Source: Polyangia bacterium
Lineage (GTDB): Bacteria; Myxococcota_A; Polyangia; Polyangiales; Polyangiaceae
Reading direction: 5' to 3'
Assembly (NCBI GenBank): GCA_030433055.1
Contig: JAUILJ010000510.1
Span: 1-6,209 of the forward strand
Length of the DNA: 6,209 bases
The notes under the pieces are model-generated. The model worked only from the letters and a program-made list of their open reading frames with translations, searched no databases and was not told the origin of the DNA. Both the position numbers and the translations under genes were made by a program. Below are positions 1-5,978 of this stretch, one piece after another (positions within the stretch are counted from its first letter, which is position 1; each line of letters opens with the position of its first letter).

Positions 1-668
1 AGATGGCCAAGAGCCGCGGCAACGTGGTGAACGCGGAGGTGGTGGTGGAGGAGCACGGCGCCGACTCTCTGCGCGCCTATGAGATGTTCATGGGGCCGCT
101 CGAGCAGGTGAAGCCGTGGCAGACGAGCGGCATCCAGGGCGTGCGGCGCTGGCTGGATCGCGTCGCTGCGCTGGGCGAGCGTGAGATCGTCGACGCTGAG
201 CTGGAGCTGGAGACGGCGAAGCTGGTGCACCGCACCGTGAAGAAGGTGGGGGAAGACATCGACGCCCTGCGGCTGAACACGGCCGTGAGCGCGATGATGA
301 TCCTGACCAACCACCTGAACGGCCTGCAGCAGGTGCCGCGGCAGGCGCTGGAGCGGCTGGTGCTCATCCTCAGCCCCTTCGCTCCTCACCTGAGCGAGGA
401 GTTATGGGAGAAGCTCGGCCATCAGCCGAGCGTCGCAAACGCCGCCTGGCCCGATTTCGACCCGGCGCTGTGCGAAGACGACGAGGTGGAGATCGCCGTG
501 CAGGTGCTCGGCAAGGTACGCGGCCGGGTGATGCTGGCGAAGGACGCCTCGGAGGACGACGCCAGGGCCGCTGCGCTGGCGGACGAACACGTGCAACGCT
601 TCCTCGATGGTAGGCCGCCGAAGAAGCTGATCTACCGGCCTGGGAAGATCATCAACTTCATCATCTGA
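1..668 (+). CDS. leuS: Leucyl-tRNA synthetase, C-terminal part (5' truncated by window edge)
   Basis: This enzyme charges tRNA-Leu with leucine in the cytoplasm using ATP. About 221 codons are visible; the gene runs in from the left, and bases 1-2 are the end of a codon that fits Lys (AAG). The visible part opens in the class I signature loop, read as (K)MAKS-RGNVV, a variant of KMSKS. The anticodon-binding helical domain follows, with a GADSLR-YEMFMGPLE segment (visible residues about 19-34), LNTAVSAMM (91-99) and LSPFAPHLSEELWE (123-136). The small C-terminal domain has VQVLGKVRGRV (166-176) and ends in LIYRPGKIINFII, close to the usual LeuRS C-terminus. The usual Asn in the family's VQVNGK is Leu here. 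The gene ends in TGA. It lies upstream of an LptE-like gene, a pairing seen in related bacteria. The identification is very secure. Confidence 0.97.
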   Translation, partial: MAKSRGNVVNAEVVVEEHGADSLRAYEMFMGPLEQVKPWQTSGIQGVRRWLDRVAALGEREIVDAELELETAKLVHRTVKKVGEDIDALRLNTAVSAMMILTNHLNGLQQVPRQALERLVLILSPFAPHLSEELWEKLGHQPSVANAAWPDFDPALCEDDEVEIAVQVLGKVRGRVMLAKDASEDDARAAALADEHVQRFLDGRPPKKLIYRPGKIINFII

Positions 669-800
669 GCAGGTGCTCACCGGTGCCGAGCGGCTCCCAT
701 CCCGAAGGCTGTACAGGCTTGCAGCGTTTTCGTACGGAACCGGGAGTTGCCTACATCTGCGCACCTGAGCAAGCGTCGCTGAGCCGATGGTTCGCTGAAA

Positions 801-1367
801 ATGCGCGCCGATGTGGATAGGTTGTTGTTTCCCGTGAAACTCTCGTCGCGTCGCCAGTCGCTGATTTGCCTGGCTCTGGTGGGCTTTTCTCCCGCGCTGG
901 GTGTCGGGGGGGCGGGCGTTTTTGGGTGTGGATATTCCCCCGTGCTGGGGACCGCGCGCGGCGGTCTTGGCCTGAGGCCTTCGGGGTCACTCGTGCCGGA
1001 GCCGCTGGCGCTCAGGGCGGTGCTGCGTGGCGCACGGGAGCGGCTCAGTGAGCTGGGTGCGCTCGAGCTTGGGTCGTCGGCCGTGCTCACGATCGAAGTC
1101 TTGCGTTTGGACGAGCTGGGCGCGGCACCGCGGGCGGTGAACGGGAGGCCCAGGGGGCGCTCCGAGGAGCTGGTGTTGCGAGCGCGGGGACGGGTGATCG
1201 AGCGCGGGCAGCTGGTCCAGGAGCAGGAGCTGACTCGGCGCAGCTTGCTGGCCGCGGCACCGGGGCTGGAGCTGGATCGGGACGCGGCGCTGGCGCGGCT
1301 AGGCCGCGAGGTGGGGCGAGAGCTCGCGTCGGCGGCGATGGGTCTGCCCACGCCGGCGGAAATCTGA
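801..1367 (+). CDS. lptE: Probable LPS-assembly lipoprotein, LptE family
   Basis: LptE is an outer-membrane lipoprotein that plugs and helps assemble LptD, the final lipopolysaccharide exporter. The product is 188 residues from ATG 801, near the usual LptE length. A basic then hydrophobic leader ends in the lipobox V-F-G-C with the lipidated Cys at residue 43. The mature protein begins C-G-Y, as many LptE proteins do. Later parts fit the family pattern: a pair of likely strands around SEELVLRARGRVIERG (about 113-128) and a C-terminal helix with an alternating Ala/Leu/Arg pattern. The start is uncertain: ATG 801 has no clear Shine-Dalgarno and gives a long leader with two Asp near its N-terminus, whereas GTG 834 gives a more normal 32-residue leader. 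Position directly after leuS supports the call. Sequence identity to LptE is weak, so a different lipoprotein remains possible. Confidence 0.55.
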   Translation: MRADVDRLLFPVKLSSRRQSLICLALVGFSPALGVGGAGVFGCGYSPVLGTARGGLGLRPSGSLVPEPLALRAVLRGARERLSELGALELGSSAVLTIEVLRLDELGAAPRAVNGRPRGRSEELVLRARGRVIERGQLVQEQELTRRSLLAAAPGLELDRDAALARLGREVGRELASAAMGLPTPAEI

Positions 1368-1477
1368 CGCAGAAAGCAGGGTCCACAGCGACAATCGGTC
1401 GCAGGCGGTGACCCCGAATACGGAACCGCCCGCGGCTCGCTACCGCATTGCCGAGGCTGTGTTACGGTTTCGCCGCC

Positions 1478-2131
1478 ATGATCACCATCGGGTGCGCAGG
1501 GTTCGCGGTTCCCGCGACCCGCTACTTCAAAGAGTACCTCTTCGTCGAGGTGCAAGAGACGCAGATCCATACCCCGGGGCCGGGCACGATCCGCCGCTGG
1601 CGCCGCGAGGCGCCGGAGGGCTTCGAGTTTGCGCTCCTGGGTCCGCGTCAGGTCGGTCAGGAGGGCTTCCGCTCCGGCAAGGTCATCGAGACCGCGCTGG
1701 AGACCCTGGAAGAAGTGGCTGAAGAGCTGGACGCCAAGACGGCCGTCTTTGTCGCCCCTCCAGATTTCGGCCCGAGCCGGGCGAACAAGGCCGCCCTCAA
1801 GGAGTTCCTGGAGTGGGTGAAGGGCCGTCGCTTCGATCGCATCGTGTTCGAGGTAGGCGAGGGCTGGAAGGCTGACGAGGCTGACTCCATCGCCGATGAG
1901 ACGGACACCCTGGCTGCGCGGGATCCGCTCCAGCACGGTGCTTCCAAGCGCCCCAACGCCTACTACCGGATGCCTGGTCCAGCTGGCTACAAGTCACGCT
2001 ACGAGGACCCCGCCATCGAGCGCCTGGCCGAGATCGCACGCGACGCGGATCACGCCAACGCGACCTACGTGTTCGCCAACGTGGACACGTTCGCAGACGC
2101 CAAGCGCTTCAAGAAGCAGCTCGGGCTGTAG
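1478..2131 (+). CDS. DUF72 (YecE-like) family protein, short and divergent
   Basis: DUF72 proteins are TIM-barrel-like cytoplasmic proteins with no firmly established reaction. The product is 217 residues from ATG 1478; an in-frame TTG at 1448 would add ten unlikely residues. Family-like segments are the N-terminal ITIGCAGF (2-9; usually IGTSGW), the FVEVQETQIHTPG strand and turn (22-34; usually F..vE.n.tFY..P), RRWRREAPEGFEFAL (39-53), FDRIVFEVGEGW (119-130; usually FE.RhpsW) and the end YYRMPGPAGY--RY (162-175) with YVFANVDTFADA (197-208; usually YvfFNN....A). It is somewhat shorter than typical members (about 230-290 residues). It lacks the Lys usually found after the FEFA strand and one Asn of the FNN motif. 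It lies 110 bases after the LptE-like gene on the same strand, with no strong Shine-Dalgarno. The family call is good; the function is unknown. Confidence 0.8.
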   Translation: MITIGCAGFAVPATRYFKEYLFVEVQETQIHTPGPGTIRRWRREAPEGFEFALLGPRQVGQEGFRSGKVIETALETLEEVAEELDAKTAVFVAPPDFGPSRANKAALKEFLEWVKGRRFDRIVFEVGEGWKADEADSIADETDTLAARDPLQHGASKRPNAYYRMPGPAGYKSRYEDPAIERLAEIARDADHANATYVFANVDTFADAKRFKKQLGL

Positions 2132-2254
2132 GCGCTGCGTCAGCCAGGGCTGGGGGTGAGGTGCTTCGGAGAAGCGCCTCGACTCGCCGCGCGCGCCGTC
2201 TGGCGTGTGAGGCGCACGGCGGCTCGCCCACGAATGCAGCCGTACAAAATGCAG

Positions 2255-2280
2255 AGCGCGCGCCCGGATGGGCGCGCGCT
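2255..2280. terminator. GC-rich hairpin between convergent genes, probable terminator
   Basis: An 11-bp perfect inverted repeat (2255-2265 with 2270-2280) closes a 4-base loop, GGAT. It sits between the 3' end of the DUF72 gene (plus strand) and the 3' end of the Cys-rich lipoprotein gene (minus strand). On the minus strand a TTTT tract follows about seven bases beyond the stem; on the plus strand there is no T run. It therefore best fits the end of the minus-strand transcript and may also stop the plus-strand one. The rest of the 171-base gap shows nothing else I can name. Confidence 0.65.
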
Positions 2281-2302
2281 TCAGTGTGTGAGCGGATGAA
2301 GC

Positions 2303-2950
2303 TCAGTTGGTGGGCGTGAAGTCGAGGCACTCCGTGCGGCAGCTGTTCGTCATACAGGCGAACAGATCGTCGGTCGCAGTCGCCTGGAGGCCACCACAGT
2401 CCGGGGTGATGCAGGCCGCGAGCGCCTCGTTGACGATCTCGTCGTAGGTCTTGGTTTGGTTCGGATCCGCCGTGGCGGTCTGGATCTTACCCACCATGCA
2501 GATGATCTCGCCGTTGCCGTCCGGCCCACCGCTGCCGCAGGGGTTGCCGGGCGCGGTCGCGTCGCACGCGTTCCACTCGGTGCAGCAGTTGGCGATGACG
2601 CAGTCGTTGCAGGCGTTGGACTCGAGCTCCTGGCACATCCCAGGCGTGTCCGTGGGGCGCTCTCCCGTGTCGGGATCGCAGACGTAGGCTGCGGTTCCAC
2701 CGGTGCCTGCCGTCCCGCCGGTACCTGCCGTCCCGCCGGTACCTGCCGTCCCTCCAGTGGCTCCCGTTGCGCCCGTCGCGCCGGTTCCACCGCTGCCGCT
2801 GCTTCCGCTGCTGCCGCCGTTGCCGCCGTTGCTGCTGCTGCCAGCGCTACCGCCGGTGTTGTCGTCGTCGCCGCTGGTGACCACACAGCCCGACGCAAAC
2901 AGCGCCGTGGCAAAGCCCAAGACCGCGATCTTATTCCAAGTGATGTTCAT
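2303..2950 (-). CDS. Cys-rich lipoprotein with Gly/Ser/Thr repeat linker
   Basis: I cannot assign a function. The 215-residue product starts with a short basic and hydrophobic signal peptide ending in A-S-G-C, with the likely lipidated Cys at residue 22 followed by Val, which suggests outer-membrane sorting. Residues about 26-88 are a low-complexity Gly/Ser/Thr/Ala linker. It includes three Gly-Ala-Thr triplets and then a six-residue repeat of the type GGTAGT, encoded by an 18-bp DNA repeat. The C-terminal domain (about 89-215) has 14 Cys, including a CxxCxxxxCC cluster at 114-123, and probably folds through disulfides outside the cytoplasm. The layout resembles many uncharacterised myxobacterial surface lipoproteins. 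The start is well supported by an AAGGGAG Shine-Dalgarno. The gene lies downstream of lnt on the same strand but 384 bases away, so it probably has its own promoter. Confidence 0.85.
   Translation of the reverse strand: MNITWNKIAVLGFATALFASGCVVTSGDDDNTGGSAGSSSNGGNGGSSGSSGSGGTGATGATGATGGTAGTGGTAGTGGTAGTGGTAAYVCDPDTGERPTDTPGMCQELESNACNDCVIANCCTEWNACDATAPGNPCGSGGPDGNGEIICMVGKIQTATADPNQTKTYDEIVNEALAACITPDCGGLQATATDDLFACMTNSCRTECLDFTPTN
2700..2753. repeat. 18-bp tandem repeat, three copies, in the lipoprotein linker
   Basis: Three adjoining 18-base units (2700-2717, 2718-2735, 2736-2753) match the pattern CCGGTACCTGCCGTCCCG. The first differs from the second by one base (G for A at position 6 of the unit) and the third by one base at its end. 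On the minus strand each unit codes for six residues of a Gly/Thr/Ala linker, so copy-number change would keep the reading frame. A more degenerate continuation follows to about 2790. Confidence 0.9.
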
Positions 2951-2959
2951 GTGCGTGTA

Positions 2960-2966
2960 CTCCCTT
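2960..2966 (-). promoter_or_regulatory. Ribosome binding site of the Cys-rich lipoprotein gene
   Basis: On the minus strand the sequence AAGGGAG ends nine bases before the ATG at 2950-2948. It is the clearest Shine-Dalgarno in the window and supports this start codon. Confidence 0.75.
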
Positions 2967-2975
2967 GATCCCGTT

Positions 2976-3083
2976 CGGTGCTGTCACCGCAGATCAGTTA
3001 GCTGGAGGTGCCGCCGGCACCGGGTTCAATTCGCGCAAAGTGTTTTTCGCTCGGGCTGAGCTCACCGCTTGCACCACGGGTGC
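2976..3083. repeat. Three short inverted repeats built on GGTG/CACC upstream of the lipoprotein gene
   Basis: Three perfect small inverted repeats lie in the upstream region of the Cys-rich lipoprotein gene. They are CGGTG/CACCG at 2976-2989 (4-base loop), GGTGCC/GGCACC at 3007-3021 (3-base loop) and GCACC/GGTGC at 3071-3083 (3-base spacer). TCACCGC also occurs twice directly (2984-2990 and 3062-3068). They could be operator half-sites or hairpins in a 5' leader. Each alone is short enough to arise by chance in GC-rich DNA. I could not pick out convincing -35 and -10 boxes here. Confidence 0.35.
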
Positions 3084-3200
3084 TCTTGGACCGAAGGCGC
3101 GGTGCGAACACGACGACTTCGGATCCAGTACGCTGCCCAGCCCTTCAAATTCCCAACAGTCCCCGCCTCCGGAGTGGCGGAACACCTAGCCCGCTATCAT

Positions 3201-3240
3201 CGCCCTCGGTTGAGGCTTACTGCAAGCTTACACCGAGGCG
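3201..3240. other. Two-tier stem-loop in the lnt to lipoprotein intergenic region
   Basis: CCTCGGT (3204-3210) pairs with ACCGAGG (3232-3238). Inside a symmetric 2x2 internal loop, AGGCTT (3213-3218) pairs with AAGCTT (3224-3229) around a five-base loop; one of these pairs is G-T. Two more base pairs (3201-3202 with 3239-3240) extend the base past a bulged C. There is no T tract on either side, so it is not a classic terminator. It lies about 95 bases past the lnt stop codon in a 383-base stretch (2951-3334) with no gene I can support. It could mark the 3' end of the lnt transcript, a small RNA, or a protein binding site. Confidence 0.45.
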
Positions 3241-3334
3241 CTGTGATGGACGAGGTGACACGGCCGCTTATTCGCTTGGCGCGCCGCTGTCCTGAAACGG
3301 TTTGGAGCAGGATGTCCGGCGATGTGGGTCGGCT

Positions 3335-5095
3335 TCAAGCCTTCTCGGGCCGCCGAACGAAGGCGAAGCCCACCATCACCAGCGTGGCGAGCCACCAGGG
3401 CAGCTCCCCCAGCACGCGAAAGACCGTCCCGCCATCGAGCCACGCGATCGGCGCCGCGATGGTCTGTTGCTTGAATGTCTCGGTGTGAGCCACGACTCGG
3501 CCCACGGGGTCGACGATCGCGCTGACGCCGCTGTTGGTGCTGCGCACGAAGAAGCGCCGCTGCTCGATGGCTCGAAGTTTACTCAGCGCCAGGTGGATCC
3601 AGGGCTCGGTGGTGTCTCCGAACCAGGCGTCGTTGGTGATATTCACCAGGAGCTGAGCTTCTCCGTTGTTCATGATCGAGTTCACGAAACTCGGGATGAT
3701 GTCCTCGTAGCAGATGAACACCGCGAGCTGGTGCTCGCCAAACGGCACGGGCTTGGCCTCGGTACCTGGCGTGAAGCGCCCCGAGTGAGGTGAGAGCTCG
3801 TAGAGCTTCGGGAAGGTCTCACCAAACGGGAGGTATTCACCAAACGCGAGCAGGTAGTGCTTGTTGAAGCGCCCTTCGACTTTGCGGCCTGTCGCTGGAT
3901 CGCTCACCAGCGCGGAGTTGAACAGGACGTAGCCCCGTGCGTCCTTCACCTGGCGAACGAGCACCGCACCGAACACGGCGGGCGCGCCAATCCGTGGGAG
4001 CACGACACGCTCGTAGTAACTGGAAGCGTTTCGCTCATCGAGCGCTCGAACGACTGCGGTCTCTGGCCAGACCACGAGATCGAGCGGGCCTTCCTTGCGG
4101 ATCAGCTCCTGGCTCAGGCGCAGGTGGCGGCGCAGGCCCTCCTCCTTGTCTCGACGCTTGGCCAGCAGGCTCATGTTGGCCTGGACCACACCGACCTTCG
4201 CCTTCGGCGCGGCAGCGACCGCGGCGTCGACCTGAGAGATCCGCAGCGCGCCGTAGCCCGTGGCGACAACCGGCACCGCGACGAGCGCTGCGACCAGGCG
4301 TAGCCTGGGCTTGCGCTGATCGAGCCTGGCGAAGATCAGCTCCGCGATCGCCCAGTTCGGCGCGATCAGCATCAGCCCGACCAGGATGGGGCCACCGAGT
4401 TCTGCGAGCTGTAGCAACGCGGGCACCTGGTGCACCGTCGCCGCGTAGTACCAGGGGAAGAGCAGCGGGAAGAGCAGCTCGCTCGCGGCAAACGCGAGGC
4501 AGAACATGGGTCCGACGGGCCAGCCCCGGTTGGTGGCGCGGCCATACAGCCAGCCCATGAACCCAATGCGCCCCCCTTGGTAGCCGCACAGGATGCTCAT
4601 GAAGACCAAGCAGAGCGGGGTGCCAAAGCCGCTGAACGTCTTCAGCATGTCGATGAGCCAGTAGAAGCCGGTCATCGTCATGGTGAAGCCAGCGAGCCAG
4701 CCTAGCCCCATCGCGCGGCGGGTGGGCTGGTTGCGCATCGCGACGATCAACGGCACCCAAGCGACGAACGCCAGCGGCCACACATCGATCCCCGGGAACG
4801 CAGCAAAGTAGAGCAGCCCCGAGAGCAGCGCGAGCGGGTAGGCGACCTTGCCCGGGAGCGCGGGCCCCAGGGGCCGAGCCGGGCTCTTGGGCAGGTGCTT
4901 GGGAGTGCTGGCCGGATCGTCGGCTGGCGCCTCGGAGGCGTCTGCTTCAGCGGCCGCCGCGCCCGAGGTCGCGATGTCCGCTTTGGTGGCTGCTCCGTCG
5001 GAGTCGCGGTCCTGTGCGGCGTCGTCAGGTGAAGACTCTGGGACGGGGGTGTCGTCCTCGTCCGCGTCGGTTGGTGCGTCGCGCTCGTCGCTCAC
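3335..5095 (-). CDS. lnt: Apolipoprotein N-acyltransferase with acidic N-terminal extension
   Basis: Lnt is an inner-membrane enzyme that moves an acyl chain from phospholipid to the N-terminal Cys of lipoproteins, the last maturation step. The product is 586 residues (E. coli Lnt has 512). Residues 1-80 are Asp/Glu/Ala/Pro-rich and probably disordered in the cytoplasm. Several membrane segments follow between about 84 and 285. The nitrilase-like periplasmic domain (about 298-550) holds the expected catalytic triad: Glu345 in WPET, Lys412 in FNKHYL and Cys462 in ICYED. The FGEYLPFG loop carries Glu420, and TNDAWFGD (488-494) is intact. A final membrane segment lies near 562-580. The start is a GTG whose G is shared with the TAG stop of the upstream response regulator gene, with AAGAAGG seven bases upstream, so translation is probably coupled. 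All key residues are present and the gene should be active. Confidence 0.96.
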   Translation of the reverse strand: MSDERDAPTDADEDDTPVPESSPDDAAQDRDSDGAATKADIATSGAAAAEADASEAPADDPASTPKHLPKSPARPLGPALPGKVAYPLALLSGLLYFAAFPGIDVWPLAFVAWVPLIVAMRNQPTRRAMGLGWLAGFTMTMTGFYWLIDMLKTFSGFGTPLCLVFMSILCGYQGGRIGFMGWLYGRATNRGWPVGPMFCLAFAASELLFPLLFPWYYAATVHQVPALLQLAELGGPILVGLMLIAPNWAIAELIFARLDQRKPRLRLVAALVAVPVVATGYGALRISQVDAAVAAAPKAKVGVVQANMSLLAKRRDKEEGLRRHLRLSQELIRKEGPLDLVVWPETAVVRALDERNASSYYERVVLPRIGAPAVFGAVLVRQVKDARGYVLFNSALVSDPATGRKVEGRFNKHYLLAFGEYLPFGETFPKLYELSPHSGRFTPGTEAKPVPFGEHQLAVFICYEDIIPSFVNSIMNNGEAQLLVNITNDAWFGDTTEPWIHLALSKLRAIEQRRFFVRSTNSGVSAIVDPVGRVVAHTETFKQQTIAAPIAWLDGGTVFRVLGELPWWLATLVMVGFAFVRRPEKA

Positions 5096-5472
5096 TAGAT
5101 TGCCTTCTTGACCTTGGCGATCACGTCGCTCAGCTTGAATGGCTTGGTGATGTAGTGCTTTGCGCCCACCTGGATGCCGCGGATCTGGTCTTGGGTGTCG
5201 CCCTTTGCCGTGAGGAATATCAGCGGCAAGCGCGTCAACCCCGGCAGTAGCCGCAGGCGCTCGGCGAGGCCAAAGCCGTCGACGCCGGGCATCATCACGT
5301 CCAGCAACGCCAGGTCTGGCGCGCGCTTGGTGGCGATGGCCAGCGCGTCCCCGGCGTTGAGCGCGACGTCCACTTCGTACTCGGCCATCAGAGCGCGCCC
5401 CAGGAGGCGCGCGATGTCGGGGTCGTCATCCACGATCAGGATGCGCCGCTTGCGAGGCTCGGTTCCCTGCAT
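5095..5472 (-). CDS. Single-domain response regulator (CheY-like receiver)
   Basis: This is a stand-alone phospho-receiver domain of 125 residues with no output domain, expected to act in the cytoplasm by protein contacts after phosphorylation by a sensor kinase. All key positions are there: the acidic pocket Asp15/Asp16 in LIVDDD, the phosphorylated Asp58 in LLDVMMPGVDG, Thr88 in FLTAKG, Tyr107 as the switch aromatic and Lys110 in TKPF. No histidine kinase lies in the window, so its partner is unknown. The ATG has a GGAG five bases upstream. The gene starts 11 bases after the isomerase gene, and its TAG stop overlaps the lnt GTG start by one base. The context points to envelope or lipoprotein stress signalling, but that is inference; it could serve a distant pathway such as motility. 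Confidence 0.93.
   Translation of the reverse strand: MQGTEPRKRRILIVDDDPDIARLLGRALMAEYEVDVALNAGDALAIATKRAPDLALLDVMMPGVDGFGLAERLRLLPGLTRLPLIFLTAKGDTQDQIRGIQVGAKHYITKPFKLSDVIAKVKKAI
5103..5109 (-). promoter_or_regulatory. Ribosome binding site deciding the lnt GTG start
   Basis: On the minus strand AAGAAGG lies inside the last codons of the response regulator gene, seven bases before the GTG at 5095-5093. Together with the TAGTG stop/start overlap it supports this start, and so the acidic extension as part of Lnt. Confidence 0.6.
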
Positions 5473-5477
5473 GGGAG

Positions 5478-5481
5478 CTCC
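5478..5481 (-). promoter_or_regulatory. Ribosome binding site of the response regulator gene
   Basis: On the minus strand GGAG sits five bases before the ATG at 5472-5470, within the 11-base gap after the isomerase stop codon. It supports this start over internal alternatives. Confidence 0.55.
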
Positions 5482-5483
5482 GG

Positions 5484-5978
5484 TTACTTGACGCGCTTGA
5501 TCACGTGGAAGCCGAAGCCCGTCTCCACGGGCGCGCTGGTCACCTCGCCAGGCTTCAGCGCGAACGCGGCGTCTGCGAAGGGCTTGACCATCTGGCCCTT
5601 GCCGAAGGCGCCTAGGTCGCCACCACGGGGTCCGGAAGGACCATCACTGTGCTTCTTGGCCAGCTCCGCGAAATCGGCGCCGGGCTTGGCTGCCTCCTTG
5701 GCGATCTTCTCAGCTTCCGCCTTGGCCTGCGCCTTGGTCCGGGTGACCTTGGGGTTGGCGCGCTGGGCGCCCTTGTAGGCGATCAGGATGTGGGAGGCGG
5801 TGATCTTCTCCTCAGCCTCCGGCTCGGGAGTGGGCGCTGGCTGAGGCGCAGGGGCGGGCGCCGGAGCCGCAGCCTTGACCGTCTGCGGTCTGGGCCGGTC
5901 GTTCGAATCGATCTGAGGAGCGGTGAGGTCCGCGCAACCCGCGCAGAGCACCAAGCAAAGCAATAGCGATTTGTTCAT
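5484..5978 (-). CDS. Lipoprotein with parvulin-type peptidyl-prolyl cis-trans isomerase domain
   Basis: The product probably speeds cis-trans isomerisation at proline bonds in proteins folding outside the cytoplasm. It has 164 residues: a short signal peptide ending in L-C-A-G-C with the likely lipidated Cys15, a Pro/Ala-rich linker (about 30-57), and one full parvulin domain (about 59-164). Domain marks are SHILI with His63, the segment SDGPSGPRGGDLG (111-123), FGKGQMVKPF (125-134), FALKPGEV (139-146) and the end FGFHVIKRV with His158. The position of the Pin1 active-site Cys is Gly113 here. There is no chaperone domain of the SurA or PrsA kind. It is the first gene of the probable isomerase, response regulator, lnt operon. 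The frame stays open upstream to the window edge, but there is no ATG, GTG or TTG there, and the signal peptide supports the ATG at 5978. Its Shine-Dalgarno is weak. Confidence 0.92.
   Translation of the reverse strand: MNKSLLLCLVLCAGCADLTAPQIDSNDRPRPQTVKAAAPAPAPAPQPAPTPEPEAEEKITASHILIAYKGAQRANPKVTRTKAQAKAEAEKIAKEAAKPGADFAELAKKHSDGPSGPRGGDLGAFGKGQMVKPFADAAFALKPGEVTSAPVETGFGFHVIKRVK

Noticed and set aside
667..678. Small hairpin over the leuS stop codon as a terminator
   Set aside because: Only four base pairs (GAGC/GCTC) and no T run.
1388..1430. Two weak inverted repeats after the LptE-like gene (GCGAC/GTCGC and GGCGGT/ACCGCC)
   Set aside because: Short stems, one with a 15-base loop, no T tract; expected by chance at this base composition.
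677..1936. Long open frame of 419 codons on the minus strand opposite the LptE-like and DUF72 genes
   Set aside because: It is antisense to two better-supported genes, has no domain or signal peptide I recognise, is low-complexity Arg/Ser/Pro-rich in its middle, and fits the long antisense frames common in GC-rich genomes.
2965..3189. Small open frames on both strands in the gap between lnt and the Cys-rich lipoprotein gene
   Set aside because: No Shine-Dalgarno, no recognisable domain and no signal peptide; they overlap the inverted repeats and each other.
3201..3240. Stem-loop as an integron attC site
   Set aside because: It lacks the conserved core site pair (GTTRRRY and RYYYAAC), there is no integrase, and the neighbours are housekeeping genes.
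4035..4781. 248-codon minus-strand frame inside lnt
   Set aside because: It is a shifted reading of lnt; the translation is Arg/Ala-rich without motifs, while the lnt frame has every catalytic residue.
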